Source: an uncultured Anaerotignum sp.
Lineage (GTDB): Bacteria > Bacillota > Clostridia > Lachnospirales > Anaerotignaceae
NCBI GenBank assembly: GCA_910578425.1
Contig: CAJTQX010000001.1
Span: 96,048 to 160,047 of the forward strand
Direction: 5' to 3'
Length of the DNA stretch: 64,000 nt
The notes beneath the pieces are model-generated. The model did not search any database. It had not been told where the DNA came from and saw only the letters and a program-made list of their open reading frames with translations. Of the stretch, positions 16,502 through 25,459 are shown in pieces (the first letter of the stretch is position 1; every line of letters begins with the position of its first letter). The position numbers and the translations under genes are program-made.

Positions 16502-17623
16502 ATGGAACTGAAATTCGATACGGGAAAGGAATATGCCGTTGTTTTGGAGGGCGGCGGTGCGAAAGGCGCGTATGAAATCGGCGCGTGGAAGGCGTTGGAA
16601 GAGGCAGGAGTGAAATACAATGCTGTTGCAGGGACTTCTGTTGGCGCGCTGAATGGCGCGATGATGGCAATGCACCAGTTGGACAGGGCTGTGGAATTAT
16701 GGGAAAACATTACGTTTTCGCAGGTGTTCGATGTGGACGATGAACAGATGCGACGGCTTTATAGCGGTGACTTTCAGGGGTTGGAAGCTAAAACACTCTG
16801 GAAAGACGTTGTAGAGGCTGTGAAAGGAGGCGGGCTGGATATTGAGCCGTTACGGAGGCTGGTGAACGAAACCGTCAGCGAGGAAAAAATCCGTGCGTCA
16901 GATGTGGAACTGTTTCTTGTAACATATTCTTTGACTGAGAAAAAGGAACTTGACCTGAACGCAAAGGAGCTGCCGGACGGTAAACTGGCAGATATGCTGC
17001 TGGCAAGCGCGTATCTGCCGCTGTTCCGGCGGGAAAAAGTGGACGGCAAGGAATATATGGACGGCAGTGTGCAGAACCTTGTGCCTCTGAATTGTCTTTT
17101 GCAGCGCGGCTACCGTGATATTATTGTGATACGTATTTTTGGTCTTGGCCTGGAAAAACGGGTAAAGATTCCGAAGGATACGGATATTACAACGATCGCG
17201 CCGCGCAGAAAGCTTGGCGGCATTTTGCAGTTCGACAGTGAGCAGAGCCGGAAGGACATGCAGTTGGGTTATTTTGATGCGAAGCGCGCGCTTTATGGGC
17301 TGGCAGGCGAGACCTATTATATCGACCAGAAGTGGGACGAAAAGCGGGCATATTTCATTTTGAAAACGCTTGCGGAGAATTTCTGCAGGGATCGGAAGAA
17401 AGGGCGGCCGTTCACTCTGCGCGAAATCAATGAGGAAATTTTGCCGAGGCTTGCCAAAAAAACAAGGGCGAAGGACGGAGATTATCATAGGGTGCTGACT
17501 GCTCTGTTGGAACGGGCTGCCGAAGAAGCGGACATACCTGTCTTTCAAATTACAACGGAAGAGAAGCTTTTTCGGGCTGCTTTCGTGGAGATTGTTAAAA
17601 TTTTCAGGCGTTTGAAAACGTAA
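16502..17623 (+). CDS. Patatin-like phospholipase
   Basis: The N-terminus shows LEGGGAKGAYEIGAWKAL (oxyanion G-G-G-x-K-G), AGTSVGALNGAM (nucleophile elbow GxSxG, Ser near residue 49) and the catalytic Asp in MDGSVQN near 188. These define the patatin family of Ser-Asp dyad lipid acyl hydrolases. The protein has 373 residues and no clear signal peptide or membrane segment. It follows the PBP gene by 18 bases and is probably the operon's last gene. The lipid substrate is unknown. Confidence 0.88.
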   Translation: MELKFDTGKEYAVVLEGGGAKGAYEIGAWKALEEAGVKYNAVAGTSVGALNGAMMAMHQLDRAVELWENITFSQVFDVDDEQMRRLYSGDFQGLEAKTLWKDVVEAVKGGGLDIEPLRRLVNETVSEEKIRASDVELFLVTYSLTEKKELDLNAKELPDGKLADMLLASAYLPLFRREKVDGKEYMDGSVQNLVPLNCLLQRGYRDIIVIRIFGLGLEKRVKIPKDTDITTIAPRRKLGGILQFDSEQSRKDMQLGYFDAKRALYGLAGETYYIDQKWDEKRAYFILKTLAENFCRDRKKGRPFTLREINEEILPRLAKKTRAKDGDYHRVLTALLERAAEEADIPVFQITTEEKLFRAAFVEIVKIFRRLKT

Positions 17624-18005
17624 GCAGTGAAGGTAAAGATGCTGTTTGAAGAAAACATTTGGGATTCTTTTGGGACAAAGGGATAATAAATAAGATTTTG
17701 CATATAATTTAACAAAATAGGTGGGAAATATGGATAGTCTTTCTGAAATGCAGGGGGCTGGCGCACATTTCACGAAATCCGGACAGGAAAAGTTTCCATA
17801 GGAAGGAAAATGCGGCAGTGAAATGTAAAGAGGGATTTGCCAAAAATGAAAGAAAAATAGTTCTAAAAAAAGTCTTTTTTTACAAAAAAAGGACGGCAAA
17901 GGCTGAAAAACAATGTTTTTTGTATACAGAATTACTTTTTTTGCCAGCCAAGGTCCATTTTTCCACAAAAAAAGCAAAATAATAATAAATTTTTAACAAT
18001 TTAGG

Positions 18006-18034
18006 TTGAAATGTTCAAACAAAGATGCTATAAT
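18006..18034 (+). promoter_or_regulatory. Promoter of the lactoyl-CoA dehydratase operon
   Basis: TTGAAA 18006-18011, a 17-base spacer and TATAAT 18029-18034. A leader of about 200 nt precedes the activator gene; it contains GC-rich patches that may fold but no riboswitch I recognise. The AT-rich stretch 17624-18005 holds no supported gene. Confidence 0.75.
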
Positions 18035-18244
18035 CAAAACAAATGCGGAAGGGTTGCGGACGATCCAGAGCATTTAGAATGGCAGACAAAAGCTTGCTTA
18101 TATTTTATAGAATAGGATATAGGTTTTTTGTGTTGTCATTTGACGCCTGTCTGCGGAAAAAGACACGGGGTTTCGGCAGGTCGGGTTTTACCGCTTCATA
18201 AATGTATTTCGCATGGTTAAATATCATAACGAGGAGGTAAAGTG

Positions 18245-19024
18245 ATGTATACATTGGGCATTGATGTCGGCTCGGCTTCTTCCAAAGTAGTGATTTTGAA
18301 AGACGGCAAGGATGTTGTAGCCGCAGAGGTTGTCCAGGTCGGAACGGGCTCTTCAGGCCCGAAAAAGGCGTTGGAGCAGGCTTTCCAGGTCAGCGGCCTG
18401 AAACCGGAGGATATTTCCTATACGGTTGCCACCGGCTATGGCAGGTTTGCGTTTAAGGAGGCTGATAAGCAGATCAGCGAAATCAGCTGTCATGCAAAAG
18501 GTATTTACCACTTGGTACCGACTGCGCGCACTATCATTGATATCGGCGGCCAGGACGCAAAGGCTATCCGGCTGGATAACAAAGGTGGCATCAAGCAGTT
18601 TTTTATGAATGATAAATGTGCGGCGGGTACAGGACGTTTCCTTGAGGTTATGTCAAGGGTTCTGGAAACGACTTTGGATGAGATGGCCGAACTGGATGAG
18701 CTTGCAACGGACACTGCGCCGATCAGCAGCACATGTACGGTATTTGCGGAATCTGAAGTAATTTCCCAGCTTTCCAACGGCGTGAGCCGGAACAACATCA
18801 TCAAGGGCGTTCATCTTTCTGTTGCCAGCAGAGCCTGCGGCTTAGCTTACAGAGGCGGGCTGGAAAAGGATATTGTTATGACGGGCGGCGTTGCGAAAAA
18901 TGCCGGCGTTGTCAGAGCGGTATCCGGTGTATTAAAAACGGATGTCATTGTGGCGCCAAACCCACAAACAACAGGCGCACTCGGCGCGGCATTGTTCGCA
19001 TACGAGGCGGCACAAAAAAATTAA
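18245..19024 (+). CDS. lcdC: 2-hydroxyacyl-CoA dehydratase activator (ATPase, 4Fe-4S)
   Basis: This 259-residue ASKHA-fold ATPase opens MYTLGIDVGSASSKVVILK. It carries the two cluster ligands of the family, Cys in NDKCAAGTGRFLE (~128) and in SSTCTVFAESEV (~167), and TGGVAKNAGVV near 220. The homodimer holds one 4Fe-4S cluster between subunits and uses ATP hydrolysis to push an electron from ferredoxin or flavodoxin into the dehydratase. I chose ATG 18245 (AGGAGG 7 nt upstream); GTG 18242 is also in frame. It is first in the operon. The symbol is used by analogy with Clostridium propionicum. Confidence 0.9.
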   Translation: MYTLGIDVGSASSKVVILKDGKDVVAAEVVQVGTGSSGPKKALEQAFQVSGLKPEDISYTVATGYGRFAFKEADKQISEISCHAKGIYHLVPTARTIIDIGGQDAKAIRLDNKGGIKQFFMNDKCAAGTGRFLEVMSRVLETTLDEMAELDELATDTAPISSTCTVFAESEVISQLSNGVSRNNIIKGVHLSVASRACGLAYRGGLEKDIVMTGGVAKNAGVVRAVSGVLKTDVIVAPNPQTTGALGAALFAYEAAQKN

Positions 19025-19039
19025 GAAAGAGGGATTAGA

Positions 19040-20308
19040 ATGAGTTTAACACAAGGCATGAAAGCAAAACAGTTGTTAGCCTACTACCAGGCAAAGAATG
19101 ATGAAGATGCAAGAAAGGCAAAAGAGAGAGGCGACCTGGTTTGCTGGTCTGCTTCCGTTGCGCCTCCTGAATTCTGCATCACAATGGGTATCGAAATGGT
19201 TTACCCCGAAACACATGCGGCTGGTATCGGCGCGAAAAAAGGCGCGATGGATATGCTGGATGTTGCGGAAAGAAAAGGCTACAACATCGACTGCTGTTCT
19301 TACGGCAGAGTAAACATGGGCTACATGGAATGCCTGAAGGAAGCTGCTATGACAGGCGTTAAGCCCGAAGTTCTGGTAAACTCTCCTGCGGCTGATGTTC
19401 CTCTGCCCGATCTGGTAATTACATGCAACAACATCTGCAACACACTGCTGAAATGGTACGAAAACCTTGCTGCGGAACTGGATATTCCCTGCATCGTAAT
19501 CGACGTGCCTTTCAACCACACAATGCCTATTCCTGAATATGCAAAGGCATACATCGCTGACCAGTTCAGAAACGCAATCGCTCAGCTGGAAGTTATCTGC
19601 GGCAAGCCTTTCGACTGGAAGAAATTCAAAGAAGTTAAAGACCAGACACAGCGTTCCGTATACCACTGGAACAGAATCGCTGACATGGCTCAGTACAAAC
19701 CTTCTCCGCTGAACGGTTTCGATCTGTTCAACTACATGGCTCTGATCGTTGCATGCCGTTCCAAGGATTATGCTGAAATCACATTCAAGGCATTTGCTGA
19801 CGAGCTGGAAGAAAACCTGAAGGCTGGCGTATACGCATTCAAGGGCGCAGAAAAGACACGTATCCAGTGGGAAGGCATCGCTGTATGGCCTCATCTGGGA
19901 CATACTTTCAAGACACTCAAGAATCTTGGTGCTATCATGACCGGTACGGCTTACCCCGCTCTGTGGGATCTGCACTATGACGCAGACGATGAGTCCCTGC
20001 ACTCCATGGCGGAAGCATACACAAGAATCTACATCAACACATGCCTGAGCAACAAAGTAGAAGTTCTGATGGGCATTATGGAAAAAGGTAAAATTGATGG
20101 TACGATCTATCATCTGAACAGAAGCTGCAAACTGATGAGCTTCCTGAATGTGGAAACAGCAGAAATCATCAAAGAGAGAAACGGCAAGCCTTATGTAAGC
20201 TTCGACGGCGACCAGACAGACCCTCGCGTTTACTCTCCTGCGCAGTATGAGACTCGCGTTCAGGCTCTTGTTGAAATGATGGAAGCCAACTTGGCAGCAG
20301 CAGAATAA
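19040..20308 (+). CDS. lcdA: Lactoyl-CoA dehydratase alpha subunit (2-hydroxyacyl-CoA dehydratase family)
   Basis: At 422 residues it fits the larger subunit of HgdA/LcdA/FldB-type dehydratases. Cluster-ligand Cys can be seen in CWSASVAPPEFC, DCCSYGRVNMGYM, TCNNICNTLLKWY and NRSCKLMS. It removes water from (R)-2-hydroxyacyl-CoA through a ketyl radical after one-electron activation. Pct and the activator in the same operon support lactoyl-CoA as substrate, giving acryloyl-CoA; 2-hydroxyglutaryl- or 2-hydroxyisocaproyl-CoA cannot be excluded by sequence alone. Codon use is very biased (AAC, TTC, CTG, GTT, AGA), pointing to high expression. The activator lies 15 bases upstream. Confidence 0.88.
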   Translation: MSLTQGMKAKQLLAYYQAKNDEDARKAKERGDLVCWSASVAPPEFCITMGIEMVYPETHAAGIGAKKGAMDMLDVAERKGYNIDCCSYGRVNMGYMECLKEAAMTGVKPEVLVNSPAADVPLPDLVITCNNICNTLLKWYENLAAELDIPCIVIDVPFNHTMPIPEYAKAYIADQFRNAIAQLEVICGKPFDWKKFKEVKDQTQRSVYHWNRIADMAQYKPSPLNGFDLFNYMALIVACRSKDYAEITFKAFADELEENLKAGVYAFKGAEKTRIQWEGIAVWPHLGHTFKTLKNLGAIMTGTAYPALWDLHYDADDESLHSMAEAYTRIYINTCLSNKVEVLMGIMEKGKIDGTIYHLNRSCKLMSFLNVETAEIIKERNGKPYVSFDGDQTDPRVYSPAQYETRVQALVEMMEANLAAAE

Positions 20309-20322
20309 GAGGAGGAAAGACA

Positions 20323-21447
20323 ATGAGTAAAGTAGAAACCATTTTATCCCAGTTGAAAGACATTGCGGCTAATCCTAAAAAAGCAATGGACGATTTTAAG
20401 GCTGAAACAGGCAAAGGCGCAGTTGGCGTTATGCCTATCTATGCTCCTGAAGAAATGATCCATGCAACAGGTTTCCTGCCTATGGGCCTTTGGGGCGCGC
20501 AGGGCAAGACTGTTTCCAAGGCTCGTACATATCTGCCTGCTTTCGCTTGCTCCATCATGCAGCAGATCATGGAGCTGCAGTGCGAAGGCGCGTATGATGA
20601 TCTGTCCGCAGTTCTGTTCTCCGTACCTTGTGATACACTGAAATGCCTGAGCCAGAAATGGAAAGGCACATCCCCTGTTATCGTGTTCACACACCCTCAG
20701 AACAGAGGTCTGGAAGCTGCAAATCAGTTCCTGGTAACAGAATATGAACTGGTGAAAGAACAGCTTGAGCACTACCTTGATGTTAAAATCACAAATGCAG
20801 CTCTGGAAAATTCCATTGCTATCTACAATGAAAACAGAGCAGTTATGCGTGAATTCGTAAAGGTTGCAGCTGACTACCCTCAGGTAATCGACGCTGTTAG
20901 CCGTCACGCTGTATTCAAAGCAAGACAGTTCATGCTGAAAGAGAAACACACAGCTCTGGTAAAAGAACTGATCGAAGAAGTAAAGGCTATGCCCGTTCAG
21001 CCTTGGGATGGCAAGAAAGTTGTTGTTACAGGTATCCTGCTTGAGCCCAACGAACTGCTTGACATCTTCAACGAATTCAAACTGGCTATCGTTGACGACG
21101 ATCTGGCTCAGGAATCCAGACAGATCCGTGTTGACGTTATCGACGGCGAAGAAGGCCCTCTTTACAGAATGGCTAAGGCTTGGCAGAAGATGTATGGCTG
21201 CTCCGTTGCTACGGATACAAAGAAAGGCCGCGGCAAGATGCTGATCAACAAGGTTGCTCAGACAAACGCAGACGCAGTTATCGTTGCGATGATGAAATTC
21301 TGCGATCCCGAAGAATGGGATTACCCTGTAATGTACAGAGAGTTTGAAGAAAAGGGCATCAAGAACCTGATGATCGAAGTTGACCAGGAAGTTTCCTCCT
21401 TCGAGCAGGTTAAGACAAGACTGCAGTCCTTCGTAGAAATGCTGTAA
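20323..21447 (+). CDS. lcdB: Lactoyl-CoA dehydratase beta subunit
   Basis: The 374-residue length matches the smaller HgdB/LcdB subunit. The family region MPIYAPEEMIHATGFLPMGLWG (~46-67) is followed by LPAFACSIMQQI and SVPCDTLKCLSQKW, with cluster Cys in each, and KFCDPEEWDYP near 325. It pairs with the alpha subunit to form the iron-sulfur heterodimer. AGAGGAGG precedes the ATG, 14 bases after lcdA. A strong hairpin follows in the gap before pct. Confidence 0.88.
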   Translation: MSKVETILSQLKDIAANPKKAMDDFKAETGKGAVGVMPIYAPEEMIHATGFLPMGLWGAQGKTVSKARTYLPAFACSIMQQIMELQCEGAYDDLSAVLFSVPCDTLKCLSQKWKGTSPVIVFTHPQNRGLEAANQFLVTEYELVKEQLEHYLDVKITNAALENSIAIYNENRAVMREFVKVAADYPQVIDAVSRHAVFKARQFMLKEKHTALVKELIEEVKAMPVQPWDGKKVVVTGILLEPNELLDIFNEFKLAIVDDDLAQESRQIRVDVIDGEEGPLYRMAKAWQKMYGCSVATDTKKGRGKMLINKVAQTNADAVIVAMMKFCDPEEWDYPVMYREFEEKGIKNLMIEVDQEVSSFEQVKTRLQSFVEML

Positions 21448-21480
21448 TCCTACCGCATTGCTTGATGGAAGCGATTTCGG

Positions 21481-21506
21481 CACTGGGGCGGGCGACTGCC
21501 CCAGTG
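21481..21506 (+). other. Intercistronic GC-rich hairpin between lcdB and pct
   Basis: CACTGGGGC pairs perfectly with GCCCCAGTG around an 8-nt loop. No T run follows, so it is not a standard terminator. It may stabilise the 3' end of the lcdAB message or set the ratio of lcdAB to pct; that role is inference. Confidence 0.65.
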
Positions 21507-21542
21507 TCTTACCATTACCCAAAATGAAATTTTAGGAGGACT

Positions 21543-23123
21543 TTGACGATGAGACGTGTTAAAATTATCACCGCAGATGAAGCTGCAAAGCTGGTTAAGA
21601 ACGGCGATACGCTGACCACCAGCGGTTTCGTTGCAAGTGCGATTCCCGAAGCTTTGAACAAGGCTATGGAAAAAAGATTCCTTGAGACAGGCGAGCCGAA
21701 AGATCTTACATATGTATACTGCGGTTCTCAGGGCAACAAGGACGGCCGTGGCGCAGAACACTATGCACACGAAGGCATGCTGAAAAGATACATCGCGGGT
21801 CACTGGGCAACTGTTCCTGCACTGGCAAAAATGGCACTGGAAAACAAATTTGAGGCGTACAACGTATCTCAGGGCGCGCTCTGCCACCTGTTCAGAGATA
21901 TCGCTGCACATAAGCCCGGTACATTCACAAAGGTTGGCCTTGGTACATTCATCGACCCCAGAAATGGCGGCGGCAAAGTAAATGACATCACAAAGGAAGA
22001 CATCATTGAGCTGGTAAACATTAAAGGTCAGGACTATCTGTTCTACCCTGCGTTCCCTATCAATGTAGCTATGATCAGAGGTTCCATTGCAGACGAAAGC
22101 GGCAACATCTCCTTTGAGAAGGAAGTTTCCCCTCTGGAAGGCACTTCTGTATGCCAGGCTGTTAAAAACAGCGGCGGTATCGTTATCGTTCAGGTTGAGA
22201 GAGTTGTTAAGGCTGGTACTCTGGATCCCAGACTGGTTAAGGTTCCCGGCATCTATGTTGACTATGTAGTAGTTGCTGACCCCGCTGACCACCAGCAGAC
22301 TCTGGACTGCGACTATGATCCGACTCTGTCCGGTGAAAGCCGTATGCCTGACGTTGCTCCCGAACCCCTGCCTTTGAGCGCGAAGAAGGTTATCGGCCGC
22401 CGTGGCGCGCTGGAACTGGAAAAAGACGTTGCAGTTAATCTGGGCGTTGGCGCGCCTGAGTATGTTGCATCTGTTGCAAACGAAGAAGGCATTGGCGACT
22501 TTATGACACTGACAGTAGAGGGCGGCGCAGTTGGCGGCGTACCCGCTGGCGGCATCCGTTTTGGTTCCGCTTACAATGCTGACGCTCTGATCGATCAGGG
22601 CTATCAGTTCGACTTCTACGATGGCGGCGGTCTGGATCAGTGCTACCTTGGCCTTGCAGAATGTGATGCTAAGGGCAACATCAACGTTTCCAGATTTGGC
22701 CCCCGTATCGCAGGCTGCGGCGGTTTCATCAACATCACACAGAACACACCGAAGGTATTCTTCTGCGGTACGTTTACAGCAGGCGGCCTGAAGGTTAAGA
22801 TTGAGGACGGCAAGGTTGTAATCGCTCAGGAAGGCAAACAGAAAAAATTCCTGAAGGCTGTTGAGCAGGTTACATTCAATGGCGATGTTGCTCTGGAAAG
22901 CAAACAGGACGTTACATACATCACAGAAAGATGCGTATTCCATCTGGAAAAAGACGGTATGCACCTGACAGAAATCGCGCCTGGCATTGACCTTCAGACG
23001 CAGATCCTGGATATGATGGAGTTCACACCTATCATTGACAAAGATGCAAGCGGCAACATCAAACTGATGGATGCAAAGCTGTTTGCAGAGGGTCTGATGG
23101 GCCTGAAAGAAATGAAGGCTTGA
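21543..23123 (+). CDS. pct: Propionate CoA-transferase
   Basis: At 526 residues it is nearly the same length as Clostridium propionicum Pct and closely resembles that protein as I remember it. Conserved blocks include VYCGSQGNKDGRGAEH (~57-72), HLFRDIAAHKPG, DPRNGGGKVNDI, and the catalytic-Glu region LTVEGGAVGGVPAGG near 325. The enzyme moves CoA from propionyl- or acetyl-CoA to lactate and related acids through a glutamyl-CoA thioester. ATG 21549 could also start the protein; the ATTTTAGGAGG site favours 21549 or 21543. It supplies lactoyl-CoA for the dehydratase encoded upstream. Confidence 0.95.
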   Translation: MTMRRVKIITADEAAKLVKNGDTLTTSGFVASAIPEALNKAMEKRFLETGEPKDLTYVYCGSQGNKDGRGAEHYAHEGMLKRYIAGHWATVPALAKMALENKFEAYNVSQGALCHLFRDIAAHKPGTFTKVGLGTFIDPRNGGGKVNDITKEDIIELVNIKGQDYLFYPAFPINVAMIRGSIADESGNISFEKEVSPLEGTSVCQAVKNSGGIVIVQVERVVKAGTLDPRLVKVPGIYVDYVVVADPADHQQTLDCDYDPTLSGESRMPDVAPEPLPLSAKKVIGRRGALELEKDVAVNLGVGAPEYVASVANEEGIGDFMTLTVEGGAVGGVPAGGIRFGSAYNADALIDQGYQFDFYDGGGLDQCYLGLAECDAKGNINVSRFGPRIAGCGGFINITQNTPKVFFCGTFTAGGLKVKIEDGKVVIAQEGKQKKFLKAVEQVTFNGDVALESKQDVTYITERCVFHLEKDGMHLTEIAPGIDLQTQILDMMEFTPIIDKDASGNIKLMDAKLFAEGLMGLKEMKA

Positions 23124-23146
23124 TTTGCAGTTCAAAGCTGACATTT

Positions 23147-23208
23147 GGAGCGTGAGTGCTCCCTAACGGAGCCATATAATTGCTCCCTAAAATATCTGTG
23201 CAGATATT
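23147..23208 (+). repeat. Three consecutive small hairpins after pct
   Basis: GGAGC-GTGAGT-GCTCC (23147-23162), GGAGC-...-GCTCC (23168-23186) and AATATCTG-TG-CAGATATT (23191-23208) follow each other. The first two share GCTCCCTAA after the right arm. They may protect the 3' end of the pct message. Confidence 0.5.
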
Positions 23209-23241
23209 CAATAAATTTGCATAAACCATGATAGTGAAATC

Positions 23242-23279
23242 GGGGAAAGCCTGTATTTTGTATAGCTTTCCCCTTTTTT
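23242..23279 (+). terminator. Terminator of the lcd-pct operon
   Basis: GGGGAAAGC pairs with GCTTTCCCC and is followed by six T. Confidence 0.92.
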
Positions 23280-23403
23280 GCGTTGGCTGATTTTTTCGGC
23301 AGGAGAGAAAACCTGCGCTGCTGTGAATTTGGTATACAAATGCAGGAAAAAGGTGTAAAATATGCCTGTATCTTTTCGGGGATTAGAGCGAAGGAGGGCT
23401 TTT

Positions 23404-23895
23404 ATGCTTGGAAAACAGGAAATCAGGGCTTTTTTAGATGAGAAAAAGATAGCGTATGAATGGGCAGAACATGAGGCCGTTTATACAATTGAGGATATGG
23501 TGAAGCTGGGGCTGGAAGATATGCAGGATGTGGCAAAGAACCTTTTCCTGCGGGATGCAAAGGGAAAGCGGCACTTCCTTGTTGTTGTGCGTGAGGATAA
23601 AAAAGTGGATTTGAAAAGACTGGGGGAGCTGATTGGCTGTTCGCGTCTTTCTTTTGCTTCGGAGGAACGGTTGGAGAAGTATCTGGGGCTGAAAAAAGGT
23701 TCCGTTACGCCGTTTGGGGTTTTGAATGATGAAAACAGGGCGGTCGAGGTGTATTTTGACGAGGATTTTTGCCATATGGAGAAAATCGGTGTACATCCGA
23801 ATGAAAATACGGCTTCGGTATTCCTCTCTGTGCAGGATCTTCTGGAAATCATTCGGGAACATGGCAATTCCCTGGAAATTATTTCGTTTACATAA
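23404..23895 (+). CDS. proX: Prolyl-tRNA editing protein ProX (YbaK/EbsC domain)
   Basis: This 163-residue stand-alone editing domain is related to the INS domain of bacterial ProRS. It shows KNLFLRDAKGKRHFLVVV (~47-64), the KVDLKRLGE block, KGSVTPFGVLND (~98-109), with the conserved Lys-Gly-x-Val-x-Pro-Phe-Gly, and HPNENTASVFLS. ProX hydrolyses Ala-tRNA(Pro) made in error. ATG 23404 follows GAAGGAGGG; an upstream in-frame start at 23362 is not needed. Its neighbours are unrelated operons, so it is probably a single gene. Confidence 0.85.
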   Translation: MLGKQEIRAFLDEKKIAYEWAEHEAVYTIEDMVKLGLEDMQDVAKNLFLRDAKGKRHFLVVVREDKKVDLKRLGELIGCSRLSFASEERLEKYLGLKKGSVTPFGVLNDENRAVEVYFDEDFCHMEKIGVHPNENTASVFLSVQDLLEIIREHGNSLEIISFT

Positions 23896-23922
23896 AATTT
23901 GCATGAAAACAGAAAAAAGCCG

Positions 23923-23951
23923 TTGAGAGAACTGACATTTTGTGGTATACT
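23923..23951 (+). promoter_or_regulatory. Promoter of miaB
   Basis: TTGAGA 23923-23928, a 17-base spacer and TATACT 23946-23951, about 60 bases before the start codon. Confidence 0.7.
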
Positions 23952-24013
23952 GTGAATGACTTGCGGACAGGCTGTTCCTTCCGCAAGAGAACAGAAGCGG
24001 AAAGGACACAGGC

Positions 24014-25450
24014 ATGGAAAACGATGAGAGGAACACGACTGCGGCCGGACAGGCAGAACGGCTGCGGCAGTTGGAATATATCCGCAGTGTGCGCAAAATA
24101 AATGATGCATATGCGGCGGAAACCGGAAAAAAGAGGAAATTTTACAGCCTGGCAATGGGTTGCCAGATGAACGGGCATGATTCCGAAAAACTGGAAGGTA
24201 TGCTGACAGAAATGGGCTACGAACAGACGCAGACAGAGACGGAAGCGGATTTTATCATTTATAATACCTGCTGTATCCGCGAAAATGCGGAACTGAAGGT
24301 GTACGGCAAGCTGGGTGCATTGAAGCACTATAAGGAAACACAGAATCCCAATGCAGTCATCGCGCTTTGCGGCTGCATGACCCAGCAGCCGACAGTATTG
24401 GAAACACTGCGGAAAAAATATCCGCATGTAGATATTGTTTTTGGTACGTTTAACCTTTATAAACTGCCGGAGCTGACGCTGACGCGAATGGAAAGCGGCG
24501 AAACGGTGTATGATATCTGGCAGGAGCAGAAGGAGATTGTGGAGGACGTGCCTTCGCTGCGGGGGCATGCATATAAGGCAAGTGTAAATATTATGTATGG
24601 CTGCGATAATTTTTGTTCTTACTGCATTGTGCCGTATGTGCGCGGGCGGGAACGCAGCCGCACACCGGAGGATATTCTGGCGGAGGTACGGAAGCTGGCG
24701 GCAGATGGCGTAAAGGAAATCATGCTTTTAGGGCAGAATGTCAATTCTTACGGGAAAAAGCTGGAAAAGCCAGCCACGTTTGCGGGGCTTCTGCGGCAGA
24801 TTAACGAAGTAGAAGGAATCGAGCGTGTCCGGTTTATGACTTCTCATCCGAAAGATTTATCAGACGAGCTGATACAGGCTATGGCGGAGTGTGACAAGGT
24901 GTGTAAATATCTGCATTTGCCGGTGCAGTCGGGCAGCAGCGAAATACTGCGGCGCATGAACCGCAGATATACCAGGGAAAGCTATCTGGAGCTGGTGCGG
25001 AAGGTACGCGCGGCAATGCCAGGCATTACGCTGAGCACAGACATCATCGTTGGTTTCCCGGGGGAAACGGAAGAGGATTTCCAGGAAACGCTGGATGTAA
25101 TCCGGCAGGCGCGGTACAGCACTGCATTCACGTTTCTGTATTCGCCGCGAACAGGCACGCCTGCTGCCGAGATGGAAAACCAGATTCCGGAGGATATTGC
25201 AAAGGAACGGTTCAACCGTATGCTGGACGTGCTGAATCCTATTGTGCATGAGGTGCACGAGGAGCAGGTTGGAAATATTCTTGAGGTTTTTGTGGAAAAA
25301 ATCAGCCGACAGGACAGCGGTATTGTTTCCGGCAGGGCTGATAATAATATGCTGGTACATTTTCCCGGTGCGTCGGAATGCATCGGGCAGACGATACCTG
25401 TCAGAATTGTAGAAAACAAAACATTTTATTTAATTGGAGAAAGGGTTTAG
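24014..25450 (+). CDS. miaB: tRNA-2-methylthio-N6-dimethylallyladenosine synthase
   Basis: A 478-residue radical-SAM methylthiotransferase. The N-terminal UPF0004 domain has its three cluster Cys in MGCQMNGHDSE, YNTCCIRENAE and CGCMTQQP; the radical SAM motif is CDNFCSYC near 197-204; a TRAM domain ends the chain. It converts i6A37 to ms2i6A37 in tRNAs reading UNN codons. MiaA, which makes i6A37, is encoded at 31.9 kb. The stop touches the next gene, a YlbF-type protein. Confidence 0.95.
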   Translation: MENDERNTTAAGQAERLRQLEYIRSVRKINDAYAAETGKKRKFYSLAMGCQMNGHDSEKLEGMLTEMGYEQTQTETEADFIIYNTCCIRENAELKVYGKLGALKHYKETQNPNAVIALCGCMTQQPTVLETLRKKYPHVDIVFGTFNLYKLPELTLTRMESGETVYDIWQEQKEIVEDVPSLRGHAYKASVNIMYGCDNFCSYCIVPYVRGRERSRTPEDILAEVRKLAADGVKEIMLLGQNVNSYGKKLEKPATFAGLLRQINEVEGIERVRFMTSHPKDLSDELIQAMAECDKVCKYLHLPVQSGSSEILRRMNRRYTRESYLELVRKVRAAMPGITLSTDIIVGFPGETEEDFQETLDVIRQARYSTAFTFLYSPRTGTPAAEMENQIPEDIAKERFNRMLDVLNPIVHEVHEEQVGNILEVFVEKISRQDSGIVSGRADNNMLVHFPGASECIGQTIPVRIVENKTFYLIGERV

Positions 25451-25459
25451 GTGAAAAAT

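Noticed and set aside
16898..17977. Minus-strand open frame over the patatin gene and the gap after it
   Set aside because: It lacks a ribosome site and any domain, and the plus-strand patatin motifs are unambiguous.
21450..23144. Open frame of more than 550 codons antisense to pct
   Set aside because: It mirrors the strongly biased codons of pct, has no ribosome site, and its translation (many Cys, Phe, Asn) fits no family. Similar antisense frames lie over lcdA, lcdB and korA.
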